DNA from: Trichoplax adhaerens
Taxonomy: Eukaryota; Placozoa; Uniplacotomia; Trichoplacea; Trichoplacidae
Reading direction: 5' to 3'
Assembly (NCBI RefSeq): GCF_000150275.1
Contig: NW_002060949.1
Span: 4,682,753 to 4,746,752, forward strand
Length of the DNA: 64,000 nt
The position numbers and the translations under genes were made by a program. Shown here one piece after another: positions 12,289 to 25,836 of this stretch (the stretch's first letter is position 1; every line of letters starts with the position of its first letter). The notes beneath the pieces were generated by a model, which saw nothing but the letters and a program-made list of their open reading frames with translations, was not told where the DNA came from and did not search any database.

Positions 12289-14745
12289 CCTATTGCAGAT
12301 GTTGCCGTATTTGCCAGCATTATCCATTATTTCTTAAATTTCTTCAGTCAGTAGTTATTTGCCACCAACAGCGAAAATGTCTACAGTTGACTGATGCAAC
12401 ATTGGCATTAAAGGAGGTTTCAATGAAGCACATGCAAAGCTGAAAGAAGCATCAGTATTGTCATGCCATTCTTTGCTTTTTAGGTTGCTTATATAACGCT
12501 TCCGTAGTGTTTTAATAGACAGACGTGATTCAATTTTTCTACTTCTTAAAATATTCTTCCAATCGTCTATCCAAGTCTGATAGACTGGCTGTCATAGTTG
12601 ATAAATTGTATCAAAGTTGTAAAATACATTATGCTAATTTGCTAAATGGAATCGCCAAATGGTTAAGTACAGTACTTTTGATTAGTTTTATGAATCAGAT
12701 TTAAAAGTTTGCAATTAAGCTAATTAGAATTGCGTCGAATATAAATTAATCGTTTTATGATCGATAGATGATAAGTTCTCCTTATGATATAGAATAAGGA
12801 TCAATTAAGAGCTTACAATAGACAATTTAATGTGTTGCCTTTAAAGAGTAAAACTGATCTTTAACTCCCCTGTTAATTTCATCTGCGAATTTAACTGATA
12901 GTACAATATATTAAAATTTTTCCCATACGATTTTGGTACCTAATTAAAATAGTATTTTGGGGAAAATTAATACCAGCTCTAATTCATCGTTCATAATAAC
13001 TATTTAATTTTAGGTTAATCAAGATTCATTGCACAACCTATTTGCATAAAGGAATGTTTACTGCAATATGGTATATGGATAAGAATTCTAATCTAACCAT
13101 ATTTCTATATTCTATATCTCAAGCCTCATGAAAATATAAAGTTAATTTAAAATTTTATGAAAATAAGAGCGTAAAATCATAACAGAATTTCTTTGTTTTT
13201 CCCGTTTTATTGTTCCCTTTCTATCTTTATATTTCAAAATAGAACAAATTATCAATTCAACTGTAAAAATTGAAGTATTTTGTCTGCATTATTCATCTAT
13301 TCTAGCTTTTATAAGTTAATTTAACCCACAAAAACAACCTTGTTGCAGATGCTATTAATTGCTCATTTTGTCTGATTTCCTTCGATTAGTTTATAGTCAG
13401 TCATTTCTTGTATTACTAATTATAGATTGAGTATCGTCCGATAGGATTCAAATATGCATTAGTTGTGCTGCGGTTGTATTTGATCGATGGTATCCTGTCA
13501 TTTTTACCGATTTAATGTAAATGTACCGGAGAACTATTAAGTAATCACTTCTAATTGAAATTATATTTATTTTATTTCGGATCTAACTTCCATCATTCAA
13601 TAGTAAACAATCGAATTAAGAGTGAAGATGAATCAGAATTTCCTGTAATATTTTGTTTTCTTAATCTATAACTGAATTAGCATTCAAATGGTAGGGTTGA
13701 TGTTTTTCTAATCTGAAATAAAGTTTACTTTAAGCGCCATAAAAAATATTTAGTAAAATAGATTGTAATAAGATAACGACACGGAAGTTGTTTAACAGAC
13801 TACGACAGCTACGTCATTTTTTTATGAGCATTCAAAAAGTAAAAGCTATGCTTAAATTAACCGTCCATTCTCCTTTGCAGGATGACATAATCAGTAAAAA
13901 TTGGCATGGGATAGTTAGTATTATAACCAAATCTTATACATGATTGAAATATAATTGATACACGGAAATGATCATTTATAGTACTACAGTAGAATCACGG
14001 ATGCATTCGAGTTTAAAATTTTATTAGCCACCATGAGCTTACAACGCACGGTGACGTAAAACAAACTTCGATTATGTCCAAATATTACTAATTTTAAATT
14101 ACAAAGGAATTTCAACAGCCATTCAATTGGATAAATTTGATGCCCAAGCGGCATATATGCATGCAACAAACTGTTCTAATTATAAATTTGCACGTAAATT
14201 ATTCCCTGAAATTTGTTAGATAATAATATGCATAGATACATGATATTTCCTAATATTATGTAAGACGGAGACATTTCCACGTTATAAAATGAATGTTATA
14301 TAAAGGTAGCAAATTTTATAATTTAAAATCGTCTTAAACGTCAATATCGCAAGATCTTTTGTCTATTTATTATGACCTTCAGATCCCGGGACTCCTTCCT
14401 GTGTTTGGATATGGTTGAAAATCGCGTAAATTTTAATCAGATGATTGCAAGATCAAGCATGTTGCCAATGTAACATAATGTATCAAAATAGATCACAATA
14501 GGAATTCATGATCACGTTGGTATATAAATAGTCAAATGCTGCATTATTAATACGGAATTGACGATATCTTACTACAACAGGGATATAAAGATGAATTCAT
14601 GTTTGTAGATATCACAAGCTATGATAAATCTAATAGGACGAAATTAACTTAATTTCCAGATTCTTCCAGGATATCACGGTTTAAAAATGAATTGTTTCCT
14701 AAATATCAGATAAGGATTGTATATTAATAACTGTTAATGAAAAAT
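12289..14745. other. Intergenic region between convergent ANKUB1 and TRIM37
   Basis: About 2.5 kb of AT-rich sequence between two genes that converge (ANKUB1 plus, TRIM37 minus). It should hold both 3' UTRs. I see no exon chain. The 61-codon minus-strand frame at 13984-14169 has no recognisable content. Confidence 0.6.
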
Positions 14746-17700
14746 CTACAGTCTAATGATCAAAAATATACTAGATTGATTACCGGTACTTTCCGTTCTA
14801 GGCAAAGTGTTATTGTTTGTTTCGTCATCGGCACTTTCAGAGGTAGTATGAAAAGAAGTAGAAAAAATTATACAAGTATTATCATTACGGATCTTGCAAA
14901 TAGCTAAAAAAATTTATCAATGAATGTATAGATATATACGCATGTATTTATAACATATTCATATATTTACCATTGATGAACAGGCATGCTTAAATGATTT
15001 CCGTTATAATACGTTCCTGTAGCCAAATTGCTACAGTTGTCTTCCGTTAAAAGGCGCTGTACAGGAGAAGGACATGATTCATTCGAAGTTTCTTGAGAAG
15101 CCGATCTACTATTTATTTCACCACTTGATAACGATATGGAATCGCATCGTAAAACTACACCTGTGAGTCATTCGTGCAAAGCATATAAGTATCTATTAAA
15201 CGACTTCTCTTTAACTTAAAATTGAATTAATATTTATAAATTAATAACCACCATTAGATATACCATCTAGGTCTGAATCGCTATCAACAACTATTATTTC
15301 TTGGTTGTTAACAACGTATGTATCTTTCCTTGCTTGATGAGATGCATCATTAGCTATTAACTTTAACTGGGATTCTCTTAACTGTCTTGCATTTTGATGT
15401 TGGTTGGTAACCAGGGATGAGGAAGTACTTGCATGAGCTTTTTCGGAGGTTGAGGACCTGGTTATAGTTACATTTGATGGAGAATTTCTTCTTAAAGAAC
15501 GATGTGTACACTTTGATTGCGGCGTATTTGCTAAACCTGCGACAGCTCTCCCTTCAGAGGTATTCAACGACTCGTCAGAACCAACTTCTAAAAATGATTA
15601 AATAAATACAGTAATCCCTTAGCGAACAGCAGTTATAAATTTCTAATTCAGTTTCGAAATAATTCGTCACTGTAAGAGTAAAGAGTAAAAATAAGTATCC
15701 GACAGCTCTAATTACAAATAATACATAGCATGCTTTTTTGTAAGAATAATAACAATCAGAGGATGCATAGTCAGTGAATCTTCACTAGTTAGTTCATTAC
15801 ATGTTCGATAATTAATTTTCAATTCAATTGTAGCAATACAAGTATTGATAATAAACCGCCAGTATAGGGCTTACTAAGTCCATTTCATGACAATTATTTT
15901 AGCCTTATTTAAGCAGATTAATTACCGTCCTCTTTTTTGTGCGTCAATGCAAAACGAGCGCTAGATTCATCAATGGATGCATCCAATGATGACAGCTCAA
16001 GTTCTACCCGTGTTTCACTAGAAGATTCTAATAACATTTTGTTTACGCATTAATTTCAGTTTTCGAATTATTCAGTTATATAGTCCACTATTTTGAATTC
16101 TTTCCGTAATTTTACTGTATAATATACCGTCTTTTGATATTTTTTCCTCAGGCTTACCCTTCAATAAGCGCTAGAAATTTTAGTAAGATTCAAGATAAGA
16201 TATACAAATTAAACAGAGGTATAATTTAAGGTAATATCATTACTGAATCGCCTGAAAATCACCTCTTTCAGCTTTCCAAGTTCAGCTACAACGTTTTGAT
16301 GCTTTTTTTCTAACATTTCTACAACCCTTAAAAGTATATAAACTATTTATGACACAAACATTAATCAATGCTACGCGTAAGATGATATACTTACCATTCT
16401 AGATCGCTACATTTAGAGTAATAGGATGGATGTCTAACGGAAAATCTTAATTGAATTGAATCATTCACTAGATAACCTTCCCTAGACTGTAACAGAAGGC
16501 AAGAGTGAATCAGATAATTGATTTCCGTTACGGAATAGGAAGTAACAATTGATGTAAGAAATACCAGTAAATCTAGACGAAAGAAACGATTATAACCCCA
16601 GGATTCTCCAACATCAAAGTCTGATGCTATTGAAATCAAACCATTAGCAATATTAATATAATAATATCAAAAGAAGTTTTATGGGTGTATGATATGAAAG
16701 TAGTTACCAAATTCCCTAATTATATTCTTTTTAGGATCTGCACGTGAAGTGCCTTGATGGACTAATTCGATGCGATACTCATACCTAGTTGTGAGGGAAA
16801 ATTAATTTTCTTTGTACTCTTAAAATTTGGTAAGATGATACCGTACTTCGATGTACGCTGTGGACCAGCATGTAATTCGAGAAACACCGATAAAAATTCT
16901 CCAGAGGACGATCCACTGCCATTCTACATTTATTGTTTTGTATTTAACTACAGTTAGAAGAGTATAAATATATAGACCCTGTTTATAAATTTGATAGCCT
17001 AAGTTAGGTATTCCTACCGGATAAACTTTCAGACGCCATTTTAAACCGTGAGTGTCAAGCATTCGACTATATAAAGGGTTACTGTATCGTTTTTTCCTTC
17101 TACAAGTGCATAAATAACAAATTAGTATCTTAGTTAGCAAGAAATTTGTTCATAATTGCTGAAATAGTGACAAACTAATTTTCTTACGTGTAATCTTTTA
17201 TGTGGAAAGACCCATGAGCAAATCGAGGTACTACCTCACTTGAATAGTAGTGTTGGTACGAGATTGATATTTATTTTAGATCGTATGTAAATAAAAATAT
17301 TATTGTAGCTAAATTCATAATTAAAATTGCGGGTAATACCTGTCAAAGACGATTTCAATTTCTTCTGTAATGAGTGATTCAATCGATTTTAATCGGATCT
17401 AAAAAATTCGCAATTGTTGTTATGACGATAATATCAAAAAGAGCTTAATATTCATGTCTTTAATACTTAACAATAAATTAACCAGTACCACTAACGAGCA
17501 CACTATTTTTATTCATTTTATGTTTTATATATATACGAACGAGGTATAATATTTGGTACGGTATGCCCAATAATTATAATGATACGAGATTAGACACGTC
17601 CATAATGTAGATTTCTAAGTTTATCATCTACCTCTTCCATTGTTTCTTGTAATTCTGTAGATCTGGCTATAAAGCGACTTTTCGATGATTGAGAGATATC

Positions 17701-20700
17701 TCGATCGATTTCACTAAGAAATTGCTCAAGGGAATGCATTTGGCTACTTAGGTTATCTTTTTGACCTTTAAATATGAAAAAGTAGAGATTGAGTCTTTGG
17801 TATCATTTTGAATATTATGCATGCAATCCAAAAAAATGAGCTAACTATGTAATTTCTCTAATTTTTGTTTTAATTGGCGGTCAAGACGCGATGTGATATT
17901 ATTAAAGGTAACTTGCACTTCCTGTACTGCCTGTTTGAAAAACATAACATGAATATAATCTTGTGATTAGAATAAAGATGGATATTTTTAATGAATGGGG
18001 ATTTAATTTACGAACTATCTCCAAGATCATAAATTTTTGTCGATAAGATATAATATTATTATTAGAATGTTAAACAAGAAGGGCTTTACAGCTATACGTA
18101 AAGATTATTACGAAACCAAATTTTAGCTGTAGCATCTATCGGCAATGGTATAAAATCGTTGTATGACACTTAATTATTAGTGGTAGTATTTTTTCTGGAG
18201 TACTTTTACGTCTAATTGGTTTAAACATCAATATTAACACCATAAGGTAACTATTATAATTCGATTACAAACTGATTACAAATTGCACTAGAATTTTGGA
18301 ACCATGCATTATGTAAGAAACGTTAACCCACAGTATGTGAGTTCTAATAAATTATAAGTAATTATGAAAGCATGTAGTAATAGTAACTTACAATGTCTTT
18401 AGCCCTTTTAATTTTTTCTATCTTTTTATCCTAAAAATGAGTGTGATAAAATGATTGAACGATAGTTAGTATGACTATAGGTAAGGTAAATATAGGAGTT
18501 GTCTTTTTCTTTAATAAAATTGTAGAGTTTTCAAAGTTTTTTCGACGTACTGTTTCCTCAATTTTGCTAACAAAACTGCCTATGCGTTGTCTTATTGAGT
18601 TAACCTGCAAGATACAGAACATAGACAAGCTGTAATATTGATCAACTGAAAGGTAATTGCAATAGATATAGCTTACTTCATTTGATATCTTTGATGAACA
18701 TTGCTTGTATATATCTTCGATAGGTTGAAATGAGTGACCATGATGAATATCGCCACCCCATAGTGCACATTGATGACAAATGGATCTCATACATGTATTA
18801 CAGAATACCGTTAATTTTTCTTTGTGGATTTCACAGCTAAACGAAATATGACAACAGTGACAAACAATTTCAGTTTATAGCTATCATAAAATGATCACTC
18901 CCGAAAACGTCGCATTAATTTGATTACCTATCTTCTGGTGTAATTTTAGTATGAGATTTATTGTTTTGAGATACAAATTTTAATGACTCCAGTTGCTACA
19001 TTGGTCAAGAGAATAAGATGATATTTGAAAAGATAGTCGTTCCGATCATTGAAGGATACAATAAACATTAAACGGTGTTCTTGCAGGTTATACTGATAAC
19101 TTACATCAGTAACTTCTTCAACCCATCTACATTTAACTAATTCGTGAATATGTAAATGAGCCCTATAAAAACAACGCCAACTCTACTTACTTGCTTTTCA
19201 AGATAGCATGTTTAATTTTACTGCTAGTAGCTAGATAAAAATACTCAAGAAGACTAGGGTATCAACAAAGTATAGCTATTCAGGTTTAATATCTTATTGA
19301 GTATAGAAGTAACTTAATATTGTATTGCATTCCTTACCTGCAATGAGGGCAATGAGATCTTTGTTCACAGAGCCATCTCTAATTATTAATATCAGCAATG
19401 AAATAGTAAAGAAAAATTGTCATCAAGATATGCACAATGTGACGTTAGTCATATAGATTTGTACTCTGGTGTAAATATTTCATTTTACAATTATGATCAA
19501 CTTATTATCTATACGAACTCCTATTTCGACACCTAATAGTAGCGATTAATAGGATGACTAATTCGAGGTGCTAGTTGATTTATTAATAAGAAATTAATTA
19601 AAGAACATTAACACCAATAATTAAAACCAAATTAGATGACGTGAGTCTTCATTGACAGTTCTAAGATTATCGTATGCGTTCTAACAATTATTACAGTTGT
19701 ACAGTACTATAATTATATTCATATTTGTATGGGATTATTGAATTATTAGAGATTTTCTTATTGATAGATAATTAACTCCATGACCAGAATATAAGCCCCA
19801 GATGAATTAATGTTTGACAGAGTTTATATCTATTCTACAATAAGTGTTTAGATAGGAGTAAAGAATGTAGTTATATTTTTCGAGGAGAAATATTCTGTTT
19901 TACTGTGTGCCTTTGTTCTAACAGCTAAAATGTATTTATGCTATTTACTAGGGATTGGCTGTAGTAATTTCAAGGAATCGGATAAAAGTTTGTAATTAAG
20001 GGAAGGACATTTTATTCTAGTATAAAATCGAAATTGATTTCTCGCAATTATAACACGACCAAAGCATACTATAGTTTGCAATGTACGGATTACAATTGAT
20101 TGTTTATTTAGGAACAAATTTTCTATCGTAACTATTAATGATATGGTATAACACTTTACTATAGTACGATAAGATATCCTTATATCAATTCGATTCTTCT
20201 ACTTGCCCGCACGCAATAGTGGTATACTGAATGGCATAACATCTTATGTATATTGGTATAGATCACCTTCTGTTCCTTAATATCCGGTTAATTAAATCGG
20301 GAATAGTTACTTTTACTTACGGTCATATACTGATATATCATGATTTAAACAAATTACCGGTCAAGCAAGTACATATATAGAGAGACACTTGAAATTACTC
20401 TTATTTACAAACTAATGCTTTCAACGATATTGGTTAATAATACTATTGTTATTGCTAGTTCATGCCAGTCAAGGAAGTACTCGTGTATCAAAAGATACTC
20501 TTGTGTGTCAATATTGAACTATTCCAAGGTAATCTTATTACAATTTTGTATACTATATGCGTAAATCATGTATTATCGAATGAATGATTTGAAAACTGGA
20601 TTAATTTATTTCATTTTATAAATAAGAAGAATACTCGTAAAGTGGATATGTTAATGTCATTTGCAATCGCTAGAAGTGGAAAGATACAAGACTGATTCGT

Positions 20701-21052
20701 TCTACGTTTAGTACATAGAAAATTGAAAAGAAGAAGAAAAATTCTATATGTTCTGTATACAATAAATAAAATATCAAGATAGAATATTCTTTCATTTCTA
20801 CATGACAGTCGACTCACCCTCATACACGTATGGCAGCATAATTTGGAACAGTGTGGGCATAGTCGAGCATCCTTCAATTTTTCCATACATATAAAACAGC
20901 GGAATACATCTTTGATGTTCTATAGGGTATAAAGTAAAGTAGGTGTTAGAAAAAGAAAATCAATTGTTGGCTTGCAGCTGTCGCATTAACCGTTCCATGT
21001 AATATGACGCCAGGATGCTATCATTCACAACAGCATTGATACCATTCATCAT
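14746..21052 (-). CDS. TRIM37: TRIM37, RING/B-box/coiled-coil/MATH ubiquitin ligase
   Basis: Exons, 5' to 3': 21052-21029 (tentative), 20919-20818, 19378-19338, 19162-19105, 18995-18928, 18836-18677, 18604-18551, 18430-18392, 17930-17846, 17765-17598, 17364-17340, 17238-17188, 17099-17018, 16923-16847, 16784-16708, 16626-16565, 16486-16395, 16326-16244, 16027-15926, 15587-15264, 15160-14971, 14833-14746. All junctions agree in phase, giving about 683 residues (human 964). The RING spans [19 protein letters not shown] and [14 protein letters not shown]. The B-box is [15 protein letters not shown]...CHQCALWGG, followed by a coiled coil. The MATH domain includes [30 protein letters not shown] and [13 protein letters not shown]. 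The Ser/Asp-rich tail is shorter than in vertebrates. In vertebrates TRIM37 ubiquitinates proteins at centrosomes, peroxisomes and chromatin. The first exon ([14 protein letters not shown] donor) and the donor at 16244 are the least certain points. Confidence 0.93.
19379..20817 (-). other. Longest TRIM37 intron, splitting the RING domain
   Basis: This 1.4-kb intron interrupts the RING between the zinc-binding segments ending HTCMR and beginning RWLCEQ. It is AT-rich and I see no nested gene or repeat in it. Most other introns of the gene are 40-400 bp. Confidence 0.75.
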
Positions 21053-23579
21053 CTAATAATGCTCTATTTTTTTTTCATCTATCATAAATTGAGTAAAGAG
21101 GGAGGCATGGTAGTATCTTGTTGTAGTTAACTCTGCCATCTCTTACTCCTAAGATTAAAGTCCTATCCGCGCCCCTTTTCTATTCATAGTCGTCATGATG
21201 AGTTCATCATATTGGCTAAAAGAAGTTGCGTTACTCCACCCTTCAAGTTGAAACTCTAACCGCAACAGCATCGATCACATTACACATTTCTCTAAATGTA
21301 CATTATTGTTGGTATCATGTTAATTCAATCGTAGATGCTCTATTTCGTTGTTTTCAATGCTATAACAGAATGATTATTATTAAAATGTGTAAAACATTCG
21401 AATTCAAGCGGATGTTGCCCAACCGAGTCTAATCAAGAACAATACCTCCATTGTATCTTTCTTTTACTACCATGATTTTCTATCGGTTTAGTAGTCTATT
21501 TCACGTAGCGATACTATTATTACTATGGATATCTTATCCTTTATTGTCCTTGCCTTTTTGAATTCAAGCCGCGTCCACTTGCAATACCTGTATCAAGGTC
21601 TTTTCATTTTTTTCCTTTTACTAATATCGTTGTGGATTACTAAGTCATCATTCCAATATTACGGAAATGCTGTCTTTCGATCAGTCATTAAAATAACTAA
21701 ACGAGGTGATGTGGTCCTTGATCATAACACGCTATTACTCGCTGTCTCTTTCTGACAATGTATTGTTGGTTGTTTTTTTCTTGTGTATAAATGCTGTAAA
21801 TAATACTTATGAAAATCTCAAGCAGAACAAAGAAATCGGGGAATACTCGTCTAACAAGATCCGTGTTTGAGGTTTGAGGGCAGTTAGTGTTATTGGAAAG
21901 CTAAAACATCCAATATCATTGCCAAGACGTACATGATGGCAATCGCTAGCGGTACTTGGTGTTTATTCAAGCTTTTGGGCTACTTTATAGTATAGTATAG
22001 AGCGTCAAGAGGAGATTCTTATAAGAAAAATATATTATATTATTCGATCGTCGACTGCATACTTAGAAATCTTTATTCATTGATGACTAAAGATCTGAGT
22101 TTAAATGTTACCGAGAATGAGCTGTTATTCCTCGTATATTGTAGTTTTCTAGGGCTTTCATTATGAACTAGTTCTACGAATATAGTTATCGGCCGATTTC
22201 GATGTTGCATTTAGTTTCGTTTCGTTAGTAGAAATTAAGAAGAAATTACACTATAATAGAGTAGGGTAAAGAATCGATTTTGGGGGTTATGTTTATGATA
22301 ATAAAAAAAAAGTGAAATTTTACGATTGCGTTTTATCCATTGATATTTTCATGATTCGGAGATCATCGCTATACGTAGAATAGAGTCTAAGCTTATAATG
22401 GAAATAAGTACCGTTATCCGATTTGTTCATAACATCAAGTTAGCAAAAAGTGCGATGCTTGTCTAACAGTCAATGTACGGTATTGTAGGCGAAGTTGTCG
22501 TAAGATCAGAATCAAGTTGATTAAGAAATTGTTGAATTGTCGAAAGGGACAATACTGTACGCTTATATATCTAGTGCTATCACTTTTTCGCTGAACGTAT
22601 ATGATGCGATTTTAGATCAATTAGGATAGAAAAGAAGGCCATAATTACTCAACCAATAACATAAAGGAATACTTTACTTCATAGGTTATATCATAAACAG
22701 ACGTACATCTACGCCATGGACAAATGTAAGATTCATTGGAAGAATAATTATTTGCTGTTAACTTAAACGCCAATAGCAAAGGCGAAAATTTAACGTAGGA
22801 TGATCGATTGAACAATTTTCTATTGACTCTAGAGCAAAAGGTATGATAGCCTAGTTTGTAAGATAGTTGATACTTTTACCTCCCTACTCTACATTCCAAT
22901 AAAAAAAAAAGCAAGTCAGCAGCTGTAGACTAACGATAGAATGATAGGAATGCATAAGAGAAAGTAAAGTAAAGAAGAATAATGTGGATTAAAACCGAGC
23001 GATACAGAATACGAATGATGTTCACGGCCTCCATGCATTTCTAAAGTCTTCATTAGAATCAATCCAGTTCATTAGCGAGATATCGAATAGCTGATCCAGT
23101 CCAATCATCATACTACTGTACTGTAATCCATAATATTTTACTAGATGGTTTATTTGGATCTTGCCTCTATATTATTATTTTATAACTCATAGATGAACGA
23201 TTGCATTAGTTGTTCCATTGGATAGGCATTGAGAAGATATTGGTATAGCTTCGATGTGGTTGTAATCTATGGTCGAGTTAGATAACATGATCTTCAATGA
23301 CTATTATCTATTCAAGTCAAATTGAATTGGATCTCTTTGATCGACGATGGTAAGCGAATATATTTTCATCTCCTTTTTAATACTCATATTGAAGCAATGA
23401 TAGATTTTGAAATGATTCAATATAGAGACAGTGGTGATAGCTTACCTGGACATCGCTGCACGCTGGCGTTGTTGTGCTGCTGCGCTCATGTTGATCGATT
23501 GCACTTGTCGTTTTGGATACTGACCAAGCAGAAAGTAACAATGGATTTAAATACCAAGCGCCAGTCTACGTCACTTCCA
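21053..23579. other. Intergenic region upstream of TRIM37
   Basis: About 2.5 kb between the divergent genes TRIM37 (minus) and CDC45 (plus). The short plus-strand frames at 21226-21432 and 21525-21755 have no splice context or family resemblance. I see nothing else definite. Confidence 0.5.
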
Positions 23580-23589
23580 CTCTGGCGGT

Positions 23590-23694
23590 AGTGTACAGTA
23601 CTGTGTACTGTAGCGTACACTGTACTGTACTGTACTGTACAGTGTACACGAGGCTTAGTGTACTGTACAGTGTACAGTGTACAGTGTACAGTGT
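23590..23694. repeat. Palindromic GTACAGTAC/TGTAC cluster 1
   Basis: About 105 bp made almost entirely of overlapping TGTACAGT, ACTGTACA and GTACTGTAC words, including a run of ACTGT-AC pentamers and four GTACAGT repeats with 8-bp spacing. The word is its own reverse complement, so both strands read alike and the DNA could fold into hairpins. The open frames crossing it (23322-23591 and 23513-23887) are artefacts of stop-poor repeat sequence. Confidence 0.85.
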
Positions 23695-24479
23695 TTGGAT
23701 ACTGAGTTCAGAATGTTTGGGTCAAATCACTTTCACTTTCCCGATGTCGTACTGTACTCTTACTCTTTATAAAAGGCTACTGAGACTAGACCTGACTGTA
23801 GTACTGTACAGTGCATCGAATTTCTTCTTGGAGAAATGGGTGAATACTTTTCTTGTTAATTTTTGCAGCAAAATTCATCAAATTTGATACGTGTAGAAAG
23901 AGGAAGGTCTACCGATTTATTCGCCAATTTAATCGAATTCATCAATTTTGGGCACTTTAATTTCATTTTGAAAACTCTGAATAGAATTTCTACACGCTGT
24001 ATAGTACAGTGTTAGTCTCACAAGTCCCTGACTCGACTGTACTAAATTCACCGTTGAATTTACTAGCCCTTGACCGTCTATTGGCTTTTTCAGCCAAATG
24101 TTATTGTTTTGTTGTTTGATCACTTTGTTTTAGTATCAGAAATCTGAACATGTAGAAATTAATGGGCTACATTTTTAGAGATCCTTCTCCAAGGGTTTCT
24201 AGGCTACATTTTCCAATTTTAGGATTGTGCTGTATTGTACACTGCTGTAATGGTAATATACTGTAGAATTGGAACGAAAAAGGGTTCTATCCAATCGATT
24301 GTATTGCTGAAATTTGTCTTGATCACACCCTTGGATTTTGATTTACATTACTTCACCATACTTTTGAAGGAATGAATACAGTAAATATCAATTTAGTTTT
24401 ACCCAATAAGTTGTTTTTATTCGCCCAAGATTTTCACTACTTGAAGTCATTAGTAAACTGTAAAAGTATGATCGACGTT

Positions 24480-24960
24480 ATATACTGTACTCTGTACAGT
24501 GCAGTAGGATGGCTATTTTTTCAGTATCGTACTACTTTATAGTGTACTGTACACGAGAGACCCTCTATGAACCTCTATGAACACTAAAATGTACAGTTAC
24601 TGCCACTTTCTTGCTCAATATGACTGACGATTCCAGAAAGTTTCTACCGTGTAGTCCAGTTCTTGGTTTACTACTTTCTAGTATACACTAGAGACCCTGT
24701 ATGAACACTAAATTGCATAGTAATGCCGGTTTCTTGCTCAATATGACTGACGATTCCAGAAAGTTGCTACCTTGTAGTCCAGTCCTTGGTCTACTACTTT
24801 ATAGTATAGTGTACTGTACACTAGAGACCCTGTATGAACACTAAAGTGCTCAGTACTGCCGCTTTCTTGCTCAGTATGACTGACGATTCCAAAAAGTTTC
24901 TACCGTGTAGTCCAGTCACCTGTCTGTCCATCTCGATGGTTACAGTGTACAGTACAGCAT
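24480..24960. repeat. Three-copy tandem repeat, about 133 bp, bounded by palindromic words
   Basis: A unit containing GAGACCCT(C/G)TATGAAC, ACACTAAA, TTTCTTGCTCAATATGACTG, ACGATTCCA(G/A)AAAGTT and TGTAGTCCAGT recurs three times, starting near 24556, 24686 and 24823. Copies are roughly 90 percent alike by eye. Each unit starts next to an AGTGTACTGTACAC-type palindrome (24540 and 24803; the middle copy has a decayed form). A short related GAGACCCT piece lies near 49505, so this looks like a dispersed family. Confidence 0.85.
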
Positions 24961-25836
24961 ACTGTACATGATACAGTCCCAGTACTGTAAATAATCGAGC
25001 ATTTCTTCGCGCCTTTTTTTAAAATCATATTCAAGATTGGTGAAGTGCTGGTGGATGACGCGATGTCGGACTGTGTCACACAATACTGTATTGTGCAGTA
25101 CATACGTTGTGAGTCAATACCACGAACGACATGATGAAATGAAGCAACATAACAGGTGTGTTGCTCTCGATACGTCACATCCACTGCTACAATTGTTGGC
25201 GAGCGCTCCAGCGTATTCCTTGCGGCCATTAATGAAGAATTGAGTTGAAGAAGAGAAGCAATTTTCCATGTAATTCTACCATGAACTGCCTTTCAGCATT
25301 AACCTAGTGGAAATTTACTAATTAAGCAATACTCTTCTATTAAAATAGATCCTTAATCAAGTCTAAAATTGGTCAATTTTGCAAGTTGAGCAGCAACTCC
25401 AGTGAAGTTGATCGTCATTTGTGTCAGTGAGTGAATGGGTGTGGATCTACCAATAGTGTAGGTAGATGATCAAGACAACGATACAAGCTACAATTTAATG
25501 TTCATTTTCGATTGAGATTTGTTAGCTTGCTTTTCCTCTTGGTTTGAATACTTTTAATTCTATCACTCTAGTGGAGTTCACTTTGTGCAGATAACACGTA
25601 GAAGATCCATACAGAGACAATCGTCTTGACTGACACAACTGCGATAGCAAACAATCATTCAATATCCATTTTCTACTAGCATTTTGGGGGTCTAAGTTTT
25701 GCTACGAGTTGCTGTGGTGATTAATTGGAAAAGATTCAACGTTACATTAGTAAAATATAGAGTAGAAAGATCCATACCGATACAGTACGATCAAAGTAGA
25801 ATTTGCTAAGAGTCAAGAAACGCTCACTTTAACCCA
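24961..25836. other. Upstream region of CDC45
   Basis: Begins with further TACTGTACA words (to about 25000) and then becomes ordinary AT-rich sequence up to the CDC45 start codon. The overlapping open frames at 24900-25229 (minus) and 25037-25243 (plus) are not supported by splice signals or family motifs. The CDC45 promoter should be in the last few hundred bases, but no specific element stands out. Confidence 0.5.

Noticed and set aside
23322-23887. Two overlapping plus-strand frames of 89 and 124 codons
   Set aside because: The second is mostly repeat sequence, and the first has no splice signals or family similarity.
24900-25243. Opposed frames of 109 (minus) and 68 (plus) codons
   Set aside because: They cover the end of the 133-bp tandem repeat and palindromic words. 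There is no family match.
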